Source: an uncultured Eubacteriales bacterium
GTDB lineage: Bacteria; Bacillota; Clostridia; Oscillospirales; Acutalibacteraceae
DNA: 36,002 bases
Direction of reading: 5' to 3'
Assembly: GCA_934486455.1 (NCBI GenBank)
Contig: CAKSPR010000013.1
Span: 1 to 36,002 of the forward strand
Position numbers and translations under genes: made by a program. Positions 1 through 8,583 of this stretch are shown piece after piece. How positions within the stretch are numbered: position 1 is the first letter of the stretch; each line of letters starts with the position of its first letter. Below the pieces are notes generated by a model that saw nothing but the letters and a program-made list of their open reading frames with translations, made no database searches and had not been told where the DNA came from.

Positions 1-73
1 GGGCCATCAGGGACTCGAACCCCGGACCGACCGGTTATGAGCCGGTTGCTCTAACCAACTGAGCTAATGGCCC
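1..73 (-). tRNA. tRNA with CAU anticodon (Met, possibly Ile2)
   Basis: The minus strand folds as a complete cloverleaf: 7-bp acceptor stem GGGCCAT/ATGGCCC, D arm GCTC/GAGC, 5-bp anticodon stem ACCGG/CCGGT with loop CTCATAA, and a T arm with TTCGAGT. The anticodon is CAU. The discriminator base and any encoded CCA lie just outside the window. CAU tRNAs can be elongator Met, initiator Met or lysidine-modified Ile2. The acceptor begins with a G-C pair, which argues against an initiator. The D loop and CTCATAA loop fit Met or Ile2, and I cannot decide between them without the whole-genome set of CAU tRNAs. Confidence 0.93.
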
Positions 74-99
74 TCGTTCTTTTCTTAACGAGCCTTTGA

Positions 100-128
100 A
101 TTATACCAAACTACAATTTGTTTGTCAA
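100..128 (-). promoter_or_regulatory. Consensus sigma-A promoter for the CAU tRNA
   Basis: On the minus strand TTGACA (123-128) is followed after exactly 17 bp by TATAAT (100-105), both perfect hexamers. Transcription would start about 20 bases before the tRNA. The short leader holds an inverted repeat CTCGTT/AACGAG (73-78 and 87-92). Confidence 0.85.
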
Positions 129-433
129 GGGGTTTGGCGGTAAAATTTAAAAAGGTGCAAAATATCTTTTTTTAAAGACGGCTGCACGGAAAAATGAAAA
201 CCGCCTCTGTAAAAAGCTGCGGCATGCAGGCGGGCAGAGGCGGGAATATATGAAGCCTTAGGACAGAGACGATATTGTTGTTTTAAAGCAGGACCGTCAA
301 AAACCGCGGAGGGGAAACGACTGTTTCAATAATAATGTGCGGTTGCTTTTACATGTGAATGATAAAGCTTTTTTCGGCGCAGCGGATAAAACGGCTGTTT
401 ATGCGTCGGGGCAGGGCTTATCGGGAGGCAAGG
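129..433. other. Intergenic stretch with no recognised gene
   Basis: About 300 bases between the tRNA promoter and the stop of the RodA/FtsW gene. I see no reading frame with a ribosome site and no clear hairpin plus U-tract that would end the minus-strand rodA transcript. Confidence 0.5.
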
Positions 434-1567
434 CTATTCTCCGAGCACGATAGGCTTGATATTACGGTGGCAGAAGACGCTCAGCACAAGACCTATTCCT
501 AGATAGAGACAGACCGTTGAGGTGCCGCCCGCGCTGAAGAAGGGGAGGGTTACGCCGATAACCGGCAAAAGCGACAGGCACATTCCGATGTTGATTATGC
601 ACTGGCCTGCAAACATGGCAAAAACGCCCGAGCAGATGATCTTGCCCGATGCGTCTCTCGCCTTTTTGCCCACCTTTAAAATTCGGAAGCATATGGCGGC
701 AATAAGTCCTATGGCGGCAAGACACCCGATAAATCCGAGCTCTTCACCGATAGAGGCAAATATGAAATCGTTAAAGCCGAGAGGGATTTTTCCGTCCTGA
801 ACATATGGCCCGTGGAAAAGACCGTGGCCGAAAAGGCCTCCCGAGCCGATGGCGGTTTGTCCGCGGGATTGCTGATAGATTATGTCGGCAAAGTTTGCGG
901 GATCGAAAAGTGCAAGCAGTCGGCTTTTCTGGTCGGTGTTCATAACGAAAAACCACATTATCGGAAGGGCGGCGGCAATAATTCCGCCTGCCGCGGCAAA
1001 ATAGACGGGTCTGACTCCCGATACAAACAGCATGGTTAAAAAGATGAAAAAGATTACCATTGCGCTGCCGTCGTCGCCCTGAAAATGTATGAGAGCGACC
1101 GGAATCATTCCGTGTATACAAAGCAGAAGGACGTTTTTGAAGTCGCTTATTCTTTCGGGCTTTATGGAGGAAATGTGTTTTGAAAAGGAAATTATAAAGC
1201 CGATTTTCAAAAGCTCGGAGGGCTGGATGGTCTGACCGAAGGGGAGCTGGAGCCAGGCCTTGTCGTCGGTGCCCTCGGGGGCAAATCCGAATTTAAAGGT
1301 CAAAAGTACAAGCCCCGTGGCAAAGGCGGCGAAGATGTACCATCTTTTTATGAAAACCTGATAATCCACAAGGGAAATGAGAATGGCAACAAAAAGGCCG
1401 AGGGCAAATCCGATGAGCTGGACGGCAAATTTTTGCCCGCCGCTGCTGATATATGTTGCCGAAAGCACCATGACCGCGCCGTAAAGACTGGCAGCGGTAC
1501 AGAGAAGTATAAGAAGCTTGTCCGTTTCGCGGATATAGTCGGCTATTCTTTCAAAAAATTTTATCAT
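434..1567 (-). CDS. rodA: RodA/FtsW/SpoVE-family (SEDS) peptidoglycan polymerase
   Basis: This is an integral membrane glycosyltransferase of the SEDS family, which polymerises lipid II into glycan strands with a partner class B penicillin-binding protein. The 377-residue product has about ten hydrophobic segments. Family motifs are visible: QSRGQTAIGSGG and GLFGHG in the large extracytoplasmic loop, FIFASIGEELGFIG, and near the C-terminus LPVIGVTLPFFSAGGTS, which matches the usual LPxTGxxLPFxSxGGxS. The length fits RodA better than the longer FtsW, but the subfamily cannot be fixed by eye. The ATG has a modest GAGG ribosome site and a consensus promoter directly upstream. It is a single gene, divergent from tsaE. 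Confidence 0.9.
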   Translation of the reverse strand: MIKFFERIADYIRETDKLLILLCTAASLYGAVMVLSATYISSGGQKFAVQLIGFALGLFVAILISLVDYQVFIKRWYIFAAFATGLVLLTFKFGFAPEGTDDKAWLQLPFGQTIQPSELLKIGFIISFSKHISSIKPERISDFKNVLLLCIHGMIPVALIHFQGDDGSAMVIFFIFLTMLFVSGVRPVYFAAAGGIIAAALPIMWFFVMNTDQKSRLLALFDPANFADIIYQQSRGQTAIGSGGLFGHGLFHGPYVQDGKIPLGFNDFIFASIGEELGFIGCLAAIGLIAAICFRILKVGKKARDASGKIICSGVFAMFAGQCIINIGMCLSLLPVIGVTLPFFSAGGTSTVCLYLGIGLVLSVFCHRNIKPIVLGE

Positions 1568-1596
1568 AATAAAACCTCAAAGGTGTTTTTTGTTTT

Positions 1597-1625
1597 ATTA
1601 TATTAGATTTTCTTAATATATTCAA
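1597..1625 (-). promoter_or_regulatory. Promoter for rodA
   Basis: On the minus strand TTGAAT (1620-1625), a 17-bp spacer and TATAAT (1597-1602) lie about 25 bases upstream of the rodA ATG. Confidence 0.75.
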
Positions 1626-1635
1626 GTAAAAATAC

Positions 1636-1664
1636 TTTTCTTTAAAAATAAAGTGTGGTACAAT
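1636..1664 (+). promoter_or_regulatory. Probable extended -10 promoter for tsaE
   Basis: TACAAT (1659-1664) is preceded by TG plus one base, an extended -10. The -35 region is only a T-rich stretch. It sits back to back with the rodA promoter, about 70 bases before the tsaE GTG start. Confidence 0.5.
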
Positions 1665-1732
1665 AGAAAAAATATATGTATCGGAGAAATTTTTTCAAAG
1701 GTGTGTCGAAAGGGTTTCTTCAAGGAGTTTTT

Positions 1733-2191
1733 GTGAAAAGAGAAATTAAAACCTGCTGTGCCGCTCAGACCGAGGCAGCGGGAGAACAGCTCGGAAAAGA
1801 GCTTGCCGAAAAAAACAAACCCGAGGTTGTGGCCTTTTTCGGCGGAATGGGAATGGGAAAAACGGCCTTTATACGGGGACTTTGCAGAGGCGTCGGATAT
1901 GACGGAGACGTTTCTTCGCCGACCTTTGCCATAGTTCACGAATATGAGGGCGGGAAAAAGACGGTCTACCACTTTGACATGTATCGCATTTCCGGCGTTG
2001 AGGATCTTTATTCCTGCGGATTTTTCGATTATCTGGGGCAGGGGATACTGGCGGTGGAGTGGAGCGAAAATATTGTCGGCGCACTGCCCGACGACTGTTT
2101 AAAGGTCGAAATAAAAAGAGGCGACGGCGACGACTGCCGTATAATAACCGTTGAGCGAATGGGAGAGCAAGCCGATCCTGCCGGGCAATGA
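1733..2191 (+). CDS. tsaE: tRNA threonylcarbamoyladenosine (t6A) ATPase TsaE
   Basis: TsaE (YjeE) is the P-loop ATPase that works with TsaB and TsaD to make t6A37 on ANN-decoding tRNAs. I start it at GTG 1733 because AAGGAG lies five bases upstream; the frame is open further back but has no ribosome site there. This gives 152 residues, the usual family size. Visible motifs are Walker A GGMGMGKT (37-44), the switch SPTF (62-65), HFDMYR (80-85) and the EW pair (109-110) typical of the family. The next gene, tsaB, is 116 bases downstream, a common pairing in Firmicutes. tsaD is not in the window. Confidence 0.94.
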   Translation: MKREIKTCCAAQTEAAGEQLGKELAEKNKPEVVAFFGGMGMGKTAFIRGLCRGVGYDGDVSSPTFAIVHEYEGGKKTVYHFDMYRISGVEDLYSCGFFDYLGQGILAVEWSENIVGALPDDCLKVEIKRGDGDDCRIITVERMGEQADPAGQ

Positions 2192-2307
2192 CCGTTAAAA
2201 GGGCGGAAAAGCGATTCCACCCCGCCGAAGAACACCGATTTATACGGGGCTGAACGGACTGTCATGCCGCCCGAGCAGCAAAATAAACCGATTAAGGACA
2301 GGGAAAA

Positions 2308-3006
2308 ATGAAAATTTTCGCAATAGACACCTCGGCGGTGGCCGCCTCCTGCGCGCTTGCCGAGGACGGAAAAATTATCTTTGAATTTTACACAAACGCC
2401 GGCCTTCAGCATTCCCGCACGCTGGCTCCCATGATCGAAAGCGCATTTAAATGCACCGAAACTTCTCTTTCGGATGTTGACTGCTTTGCCGTTTCAAAAG
2501 GTCCCGGCTCCTTTACGGGGGTCAGGATAGGCATTGCGGCGGTCAAGGGTATGGCCTTTGAAGGCGACAGACCCTGCGTTGGGGTATCGACTCTTGAAGC
2601 CATGGCGTATAACCTTGAATGTGCAAGGGGCATAATATGCCCTGTTATGGACGCTCGGTGTAATCAGGTTTACAACGCCCTTTTCGAATTTAAGGAAGGC
2701 GGGCTTTCAAGACTTTGCGACGACAGGGTGCTGACGGTGGACGAGCTTGAAGGCGAGCTTAAAAACGAAAAAACTCCCGTTTTTTTTGTTGGAGACGGGG
2801 CGCTGTTGTGCTATAATAGACTGAAAGACAGTCTTTTCGACCCCCGTATTGCCCCCGAGGGGCAGAGATTTCAGCGGGCGAGCGGGGTAATAAAGGCGGC
2901 GCAGGCGGCTCTTTCAAAGGGACAGAGCGTCTCGGCAGGCGAGCTTCTCCCATCTTACCTGCGGCTTCCCCAGGCGGTGAGAAATCTTAAGCAAAAGGAA
3001 ACCTGA
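2308..3006 (+). CDS. tsaB: t6A biosynthesis protein TsaB
   Basis: TsaB is the catalytically inactive ASKHA-fold partner that bridges TsaD and TsaE in the threonylcarbamoyl transfer complex. The 232-residue product begins with the standard MKIFAIDTS strand, has HSRTLAP at about 35-41 and the family-defining loop KGPGSFTGVRIG (64-75), followed by STLEAMA. Length is normal. The ATG has an AAGGACAGGG ribosome region. It is on the same strand as tsaE and, after 109 bases, rpiB. Confidence 0.94.
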   Translation: MKIFAIDTSAVAASCALAEDGKIIFEFYTNAGLQHSRTLAPMIESAFKCTETSLSDVDCFAVSKGPGSFTGVRIGIAAVKGMAFEGDRPCVGVSTLEAMAYNLECARGIICPVMDARCNQVYNALFEFKEGGLSRLCDDRVLTVDELEGELKNEKTPVFFVGDGALLCYNRLKDSLFDPRIAPEGQRFQRASGVIKAAQAALSKGQSVSAGELLPSYLRLPQAVRNLKQKET

Positions 3007-3115
3007 GAAAAACATATCGGTAGGAAAAACCGATAAATCCGATTTTAATGCAGGTTTAAATAAATTCATGCAGTGATCTGCAAAACAAAAAATATTTCTG
3101 AAAGGAAATGATAAT

Positions 3116-3562
3116 ATGAAAATCGCTATTGGCTGTGACCACGGCGGATTTGAACTGAAAAACGAGATCAGAGACCATCTTAGGGACAGAGGCTTCGAGG
3201 TGGAGGATTTCGGCATTACCGAGCTTAAAAAGGTCGATTATCCCGAAATTGCCGTTAAGGTGGCGCATGCCGTTGCCGACGGAAAATGCGATCGGGGAAT
3301 ACTTGTTTGCGGTACCGGAATCGGCATGTCCATTGCCGCCAACAAGGTCAAGGGCATCCGCGCCGCCGTATGCTCCGACCACTTCAGCGCCAAATATACA
3401 AGGCTTCACAATGACGCCAACATTCTCTGCATGGGCGGAAGAGTGGTAGGCCCGGGAGTGGGTCTTGAGCTTGCCGACCTTTTTGTCGACACCGAATATG
3501 AAGGCGGACGCCACGCCAAAAGGGTGCAAATGATAAGTGATATTGAGCAGGGAAAGATGTGA
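3116..3562 (+). CDS. rpiB: Ribose-5-phosphate isomerase B
   Basis: RpiB interconverts ribulose-5-phosphate and ribose-5-phosphate in the pentose phosphate pathway; the LacAB family shares the fold. The 148-residue protein has CDHGG (7-11), the catalytic cysteine in GILVCGTGIGMSIAANK (C65), the LHND segment (97-100) and GGRHAKRVQMI near the C-terminus. All match RpiB rather than LacA/LacB. The start ATG follows GAAAGGA. Its position just upstream of upp fits a nucleotide/PRPP theme, because ribose-5-phosphate is the precursor of PRPP, which Upp uses. Confidence 0.95.
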   Translation: MKIAIGCDHGGFELKNEIRDHLRDRGFEVEDFGITELKKVDYPEIAVKVAHAVADGKCDRGILVCGTGIGMSIAANKVKGIRAAVCSDHFSAKYTRLHNDANILCMGGRVVGPGVGLELADLFVDTEYEGGRHAKRVQMISDIEQGKM

Positions 3563-3652
3563 TTTTTTCTTGCTTTTGCGGGGTGCCCGGGCAAAGGTGC
3601 GGTTAAAAACGCAAGCTTCGAAAACCGAACATGCTTTCGGTCGCCCTGCAAT

Positions 3653-3679
3653 AAAAAAGCCGTGCATACTGTGTGCGGC
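3653..3679 (-). terminator. Minus-strand terminator-like hairpin upstream of upp
   Basis: GCCGTGCA (3659-3666) and TGTGCGGC (3672-3679) form an 8-bp stem with two G-U pairs and a 5-base loop. Read on the minus strand it is followed by six Us. No minus-strand gene enters it, so it may stop antisense transcription or simply be a hairpin in the upp leader. Confidence 0.35.
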
Positions 3680-3737
3680 GGTTGCCATACCTATCGGTGC
3701 GGCCCAAAACAGCAAACATTATTAAGGAGAATATACT

Positions 3738-4367
3738 ATGGAAAATGTAACAGTTGTAAATCATCCCCTCGTTCAGCATAAGCTGACCTTCATCCGCAAA
3801 AAGGACACCGGCTCCAAGGAATTCCGCGCCCTCGTGTCGGAAATTGCCACCCTGCTTTGCTACGAAGCCACCCGCGATCTGCCCCTTATGGACATCGAGA
3901 TCGAGACCCCCATTCAGAAGACCACCACAAAGGTCGTCGCCGGCAGAAAGCTGGTTGTTGTGCCCATTCTCCGCGCAGGTCTCGGAATGGTCGACGGTAT
4001 GATGACCCTGCTTCCCGCCGCAAAGGTCGGACACATCGGTCTTTACCGCGATCCCGATACCCATAAGCCTGTCGAATATTACTGCAAGCTGCCCGAGGAT
4101 ATGCCCGAGAGAGACGTTATCGTTGTCGATCCCATGCTTGCTACCGGCGGCTCGGCTATCGACGCCGTTTCCCAAATCAAGGAGAGAAGGCCTCACAGCA
4201 TTAAATTCGTTTGCATGATCGCCGCTCCCGAGGGGCTCAAGGCCTTTACCGAAGCTCACCCCGACGTACCTGTATTCACCGCCGCGGTTGACGAAAAGCT
4301 CAACGAAAACGCATATATCGTACCCGGTCTCGGCGACGCAGGCGACAGAATTTTCGGCACACTGTAA
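3738..4367 (+). CDS. upp: Uracil phosphoribosyltransferase
   Basis: Upp salvages uracil to UMP with PRPP in the cytoplasm. The 209-residue product is full length and has the PRPP-binding loop VVDPMLATGGSA (129-140), the PILRAGLGM segment (76-84) and the C-terminal uracil-binding region IVPGLGDAGDRIFGT. The ATG is preceded by a strong TAAGGAG. The next gene, a GH36 glycosidase, starts 21 bases after the stop with its own GGAGG, so the two are probably cotranscribed although the pathways differ. Confidence 0.96.
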   Translation: MENVTVVNHPLVQHKLTFIRKKDTGSKEFRALVSEIATLLCYEATRDLPLMDIEIETPIQKTTTKVVAGRKLVVVPILRAGLGMVDGMMTLLPAAKVGHIGLYRDPDTHKPVEYYCKLPEDMPERDVIVVDPMLATGGSAIDAVSQIKERRPHSIKFVCMIAAPEGLKAFTEAHPDVPVFTAAVDEKLNENAYIVPGLGDAGDRIFGTL

Positions 4368-4388
4368 TTTTTTCGGAGGAACATACCT

Positions 4389-6440
4389 ATGGCAATGATT
4401 TGTAACGACGACTGTATCAGCATGCTTTCGGGAAATGACGGACAGGGAACGCAAAAAACCTCCCATGCCGCCGCCTTCCCCAAGGGCATTCCGGTGAGTT
4501 TTAAATATGACGGAAAAGAAATTTCTCTCCATGAAGCAAAATGCGAAGAAAAGGTGACCGGAGAGGAAAACAATCAGGAAATTTTCCGCCGCACCGTTCT
4601 TGAGAACGGCCTTGCGGTTGAGATGAAGGGTCATTTTTATGACAATCGCGTGGTCGATTTTACGGTGTACTTCGAAAACATCGGAAGCGAAAACACCAAG
4701 CAGTTGACCGAAATAAATGCCTATGACCTTAAATTTGCCCCGCCCTTCGAGGGACCTGTGGACATGTCCTCTCACTGGGAAAATCCCAAGTATACCATGG
4801 ACGACGAAAAACGCCCCATGATCCACCTTATGCGCGGCAACGAGGGCTGTAAATATGCCACTCTTGAGGAAATGAGCGAGGAGTTCAAGACCCTTAAAGA
4901 GGACGAGAGCTTTGAATGCACGGGCTGCTCCTGCGGAGAATATTATTCCCCCTACTTCATAACCGATTGGCCGGGCGGCGGAGTTTGTCTTGCCCTCGGT
5001 TGGAGCGGCTTCTGGAAGGCATATTTCCACATCAAAGAGGGAGTTATGTCCTTTAAGGGCGGCCTTAAACGCTGCAACTTCTATATGAAGCCGGGCGAAA
5101 AGCTTCGCATGCCCAGAGTTATGTATGTATACTGGGAGGGCGAGCCCGAGGACGGTTACAATGCCTTCCGCAGAGCCTACATAAATTATATTGCCCCGAG
5201 AGACACAGACGGGAAAATTATGTTCCCGCCCATTTCTTCGCCCTGCCCCGACGAAAACGCCACCAACGGCGAAAACGAGATCAACTGGGTGCAGAATGTT
5301 ATGGACGATACCGGTGCAGAGCTGTATTGGCACGACGCCTGGTGGCATGTGGGCGGCTTCCCTGCGGGTCAGGGAAATTACACCTTCCCCATCGAGAAAA
5401 ATGTCGACCACGAGCGTTATCCCAGAGGTGTTAAAATCCTCGGCGATATTGCCCATGAAAAGGGCTATAAATTCATGCTGTGGTTCTCTCCAGAGTTTTA
5501 TCCCGAAAACTGCACCATGGCCAACGAGCACCCCGAGTATATTCTTCGTGAGCCCGGCCGCAAGGGCGGTACGCTCAATATGGCAAGCGATGAAGCTCTC
5601 GACTATATGATCCGCTACCTTGACGAGTGCATTAAGACCTATGGCGTTGATGTTTTCAGAACCGACGACGGTATCCACTGGGGCGATGTTTTCGCCAACG
5701 AGGAGGAAAACCGCGAGGGTGTGCTGGAAATAAAGGTGGTCGAGGGACTTTATAAGCTGTGGGACGGCATCCGCGAGCGCAACCCCGGCCTTATCGTTGA
5801 CAACTGCTGCGGCGGCGGCACAAGACTTGATCTTGAGCTTTGCTCCCGTTCCTATTCTCTTTGGAGAACCGACACATCGGTATGGTATCACGTGCTCGGC
5901 GATATGCTCCGCCACCCGGTGCTCAATCAGGTTATCAACATGAGCCTTAACCGCTTTGTACCCTTTACGGTCTGCGCAACCTGCAACTATGACCCCTACA
6001 CCGTAAGAAGCGGATTTAACGGCGGTCTTACCATTAATATGGATCTTCGCAAGCCCGATTTCGACAAGGCCGAGCTTCGCAAGGCTTATGCCGAGGTCAG
6101 AAGACTCCGTCAGTATTTCTTAGGCGACTTCTACCGCCTTATAAACGACGGTTACGATCCCTATTCCTGGTGCTCCTATCAATATAATGTTCCCGAGGAA
6201 AGCAAGGGCTGTGTCTTTGTCTTCCGCAGAGACAATTCTCCCTACTCCATGGCTACCATCGGGCTTAAGGGTCTCGATCCCAAGAAGAAATACGAAGTCG
6301 ATTTCTATTACGGATATGAAAAAGCAAAAACCGAGGTACTTTCGGGCGCCGAGCTTATGAGCTATAATGTGACCCTCGAAAGCGCTCCCGGAAGCCTGCT
6401 TATGGAATACCGCGAAAGACCGCCGAGACACTACAGATAA
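4389..6440 (+). CDS. Cytoplasmic GH36-family glycosidase (alpha-galactosidase-like)
   Basis: The 683-residue protein has the GH36 layout of clan GH-D: an N-terminal beta-sandwich (about 1-275), a TIM barrel (about 285-600) and a small C-terminal beta domain. In the barrel I see ELYWHDAWW (W314-W319), the MLWFSPE segment, the nucleophile strand VDVFRTDDG (D426 aligns with the Asp of the usual KWD motif), the DNCCGGGTRLD loop and WRTDT (D495, probable acid/base). There is no signal peptide, so it should act on imported oligosaccharides. GH36 also contains N-acetylgalactosaminidases and transfer enzymes, so substrate specificity is not settled. It lies 21 bases after upp and 4 bases before the TfoX-N gene. 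Confidence 0.85.
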   Translation: MAMICNDDCISMLSGNDGQGTQKTSHAAAFPKGIPVSFKYDGKEISLHEAKCEEKVTGEENNQEIFRRTVLENGLAVEMKGHFYDNRVVDFTVYFENIGSENTKQLTEINAYDLKFAPPFEGPVDMSSHWENPKYTMDDEKRPMIHLMRGNEGCKYATLEEMSEEFKTLKEDESFECTGCSCGEYYSPYFITDWPGGGVCLALGWSGFWKAYFHIKEGVMSFKGGLKRCNFYMKPGEKLRMPRVMYVYWEGEPEDGYNAFRRAYINYIAPRDTDGKIMFPPISSPCPDENATNGENEINWVQNVMDDTGAELYWHDAWWHVGGFPAGQGNYTFPIEKNVDHERYPRGVKILGDIAHEKGYKFMLWFSPEFYPENCTMANEHPEYILREPGRKGGTLNMASDEALDYMIRYLDECIKTYGVDVFRTDDGIHWGDVFANEEENREGVLEIKVVEGLYKLWDGIRERNPGLIVDNCCGGGTRLDLELCSRSYSLWRTDTSVWYHVLGDMLRHPVLNQVINMSLNRFVPFTVCATCNYDPYTVRSGFNGGLTINMDLRKPDFDKAELRKAYAEVRRLRQYFLGDFYRLINDGYDPYSWCSYQYNVPEESKGCVFVFRRDNSPYSMATIGLKGLDPKKKYEVDFYYGYEKAKTEVLSGAELMSYNVTLESAPGSLLMEYRERPPRHYR

Positions 6441-6444
6441 GCTT

Positions 6445-6771
6445 ATGGCTACGGCAACCGATTATATCGAATTTGTAATGGAAAGCCTCGGCCGAATCGG
6501 CACCGAAAATGCGCGGTATAAAAAGATGTTCGGAGAATATATGGTCTATGTTGACGACAGACCTGTGCTTCTTGTTTGCGACAACACGGTTTTCGTCAAA
6601 AAACTGCCCGAGATTTCGGAAATGATGAAGCATTGCGACACGGGATTTCCTTATGACGGGGCTAAAGAGCATTATATTCTCGACATTGAAGATACCGAGC
6701 TTACCGAAAGGCTTATTCCGCTGCTTAGAGAAACAGTGCCTTTGCCGAAAAAAAGAAATAAGAAACAGTAA
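6445..6771 (+). CDS. TfoX/Sxy N-terminal domain protein
   Basis: This small 108-residue protein has the TfoX-N fold signature: an amphipathic first helix, then KKMFGEYMVYVDDRPVLLV, DNTVFVKKL and a later YDGAKEHYILDIED strand. In gammaproteobacteria TfoX regulates competence, but short stand-alone TfoX-N proteins are widespread in Clostridia and their role there is unknown. It starts 4 bases after the GH36 stop, so it is probably translationally coupled to it. The C-terminal tail is lysine- and arginine-rich. No DNA-binding motif is evident. Confidence 0.8.
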   Translation: MATATDYIEFVMESLGRIGTENARYKKMFGEYMVYVDDRPVLLVCDNTVFVKKLPEISEMMKHCDTGFPYDGAKEHYILDIEDTELTERLIPLLRETVPLPKKRNKKQ

Positions 6772-6772
6772 A

Positions 6773-6821
6773 AAACGGCCGAACGGGCGTCACCTGAAAA
6801 GTGACATTCGTTCGGCCGTTT
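6773..6821 (+). terminator. Terminator after the upp-GH36-TfoX unit
   Basis: AAACGGCCGAACG pairs perfectly with CGTTCGGCCGTTT around an inner GTCAC/GTGAC hairpin. Because the arms end in AAA/TTT it can work in both directions; the converging pyruvate kinase gene ends about 200 bases further on. Confidence 0.85.
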
Positions 6822-7018
6822 GCCGTAATTAAAGCCGTTTTATTAAACAAATTTGATCGGCAGGGCGATTTGGGTGATGTAAGAGCTTTTATCATCGTCG
6901 GGGGCGGAAGGCCCTTCCGTATAATATTCCGCCCTTTTCCCGACCCATGGAAATACTTGTGTACATCTTATTTTCGCTGTTGATGAAATGCTTTTTTCGG
7001 CGGTCGATTGTCGACTGC

Positions 7019-8452
7019 CTACCTCAACTGATTTCCCACAAGCTCGACCTTCAAAATGTTGGTGTTGCCGGGAGTGTCGAGAGGAATTCCCGCAACGACC
7101 ACCACCCTGTCTCCGTCAGACACCAGATCGATCTGCTTTGCACAGTCGACGGCGTGTACAAAGAGCTGATCTGTGGTGCTCTGATATCTTGCAATGACGG
7201 GATAAACGCCCCATGAAAGGGAAAGCTGATTAAAGGTTTTTTCTACGGGTGTGGCGGCAACTATGGGTACATCGGGACGGAATTTCGACATTCTTCTTGC
7301 CGTCTGACCGTATTTTGTAAGGGCAATTATGGCGGCGGCATCTATGTCCTTGGCGGTGGTGCAGGCGGCGTCACAAACGGCGTTTGTGGTGTCCTTGGTG
7401 TCCATGTCGTATTTAATGCCTCTGAATGTGGCAATGTCAAAGGCATCATTTTCGGCCTGCTCGGCGATTTTTGCCATTGCACAAACCGATTTTATCGGGA
7501 ATTTTCCCGAGGCGGTCTCTCCCGAAAGCATAACGGCCGATGTACCGTCGAAAACGGCGTTGGCAACATCGGTTATTTCGGCTCTCGTGGGAAGCTGACG
7601 GCTTATCATGGATTCAAGCATCTGTGTGGCGGTTATAACCATTTTTCCCGCGCGGTAGCATTTTCTTATAAACCGCTTTTGAAGGCCGGGAAGTCGCTCG
7701 AATTCCACCTCGACACCCATGTCGCCTCTGGCAACCATTATTCCGTCCGAAAGCTCAAGAATTTCGTCGAAGGCCTCAATGCCCTGGAGATTTTCGATTT
7801 TGGAAATTATGCGAATGTCGTGACCGCCGTTATAATCAATGAATTTCCTGAGTGCAATGACATCGTCCTTACTTCTGACAAAGGATGCGGCTACAAAATC
7901 CACATCGTTTTTTATGCCGAAAAGCAGGTCGCTTTTGTCCTGCTCACTTAAATACGGCATATCAACCGCCACATAGGGCACATTAATGCCCTTGCGGTCG
8001 GAAAGCATTCCGCCGTCGTCCACCGTGCAGAGAATATCGGTGTCGGTGGCGGATTTTACCGTAAGCTTAATTGCGCCGTCGTCCACAAGAATGATGTTTC
8101 CTTTTTTAAGCTGGGAGGGGAGAGAGGCAAAGGAAATTGAAACCTCTTTTTCGCTGCCTTCGACATTGCGCGAGGTAAGTGTGAAATCCTGACCCTCACA
8201 AAGCTTAACCGAGCCGCCCTTTATGGTTCCCGTGCGTATTTCCGGACCCTTTGTATCGAGCATTATGGCAAGGGGACAGCCCCGTTCCTTTCTTATTTCC
8301 TTTACCATGTCGATGTATTTTTGATGTCCCTCGTGGGTACCGTGGGAAAAGTTGAGCCGAGCTACATTCATTCCCGCGTCAATCATTTTGTTTACGGTTT
8401 TTTTGTCCCCGCTGGCGGGACCGAGAGTGCATATAATTTTTGTCCTTCTCAT
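7019..8452 (-). CDS. pyk: Pyruvate kinase
   Basis: Pyruvate kinase converts phosphoenolpyruvate and ADP to pyruvate and ATP, the last step of glycolysis. The 477-residue protein lacks the extra C-terminal PEP-utilising domain found in many Bacilli. Motifs seen include TLGPAS, NFSHG (34-38), DTKGPEIRTG (66-75; the Glu here is the mark of K+-dependent enzymes), SKIENLQGI, MVARGDMGVE and TQMLESM. The loop before PTRAE reads ISRQL where NPRP-like sequence is usual. The ATG has an excellent GGAGGAAAG site. A TTGACA stands upstream (8493-8498) but no good -10 goes with it. Confidence 0.96.
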   Translation of the reverse strand: MRRTKIICTLGPASGDKKTVNKMIDAGMNVARLNFSHGTHEGHQKYIDMVKEIRKERGCPLAIMLDTKGPEIRTGTIKGGSVKLCEGQDFTLTSRNVEGSEKEVSISFASLPSQLKKGNIILVDDGAIKLTVKSATDTDILCTVDDGGMLSDRKGINVPYVAVDMPYLSEQDKSDLLFGIKNDVDFVAASFVRSKDDVIALRKFIDYNGGHDIRIISKIENLQGIEAFDEILELSDGIMVARGDMGVEVEFERLPGLQKRFIRKCYRAGKMVITATQMLESMISRQLPTRAEITDVANAVFDGTSAVMLSGETASGKFPIKSVCAMAKIAEQAENDAFDIATFRGIKYDMDTKDTTNAVCDAACTTAKDIDAAAIIALTKYGQTARRMSKFRPDVPIVAATPVEKTFNQLSLSWGVYPVIARYQSTTDQLFVHAVDCAKQIDLVSDGDRVVVVAGIPLDTPGNTNILKVELVGNQLR

Positions 8453-8583
8453 AATCTTTCCTCCGTTTTTTTGAATATTTAAAAAAATTATCTGTCAAAT
8501 AAATCGGTTATAAAGAACCGTCGTCCGAAGCAGTGTTGTGTCAGGGCTTTGCTCTGTCTGATTTTTCCTTAAAGCATGACAGG

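Noticed and set aside
3603..5915. Very long open frame (770 codons) on the strand opposite upp and the cytoplasmic GH36 gene
   Set aside because: It is an antisense shadow of two well-recognised genes with conserved motifs. It has no matching ribosome site, and its translation resembles no known protein.
8505..8520. Terminator between the C26 gene and pyk
   Set aside because: CGGTT/AACCG is only 5 bp and is followed by a mixed AT stretch rather than a U-run, so readthrough into pyk remains possible.
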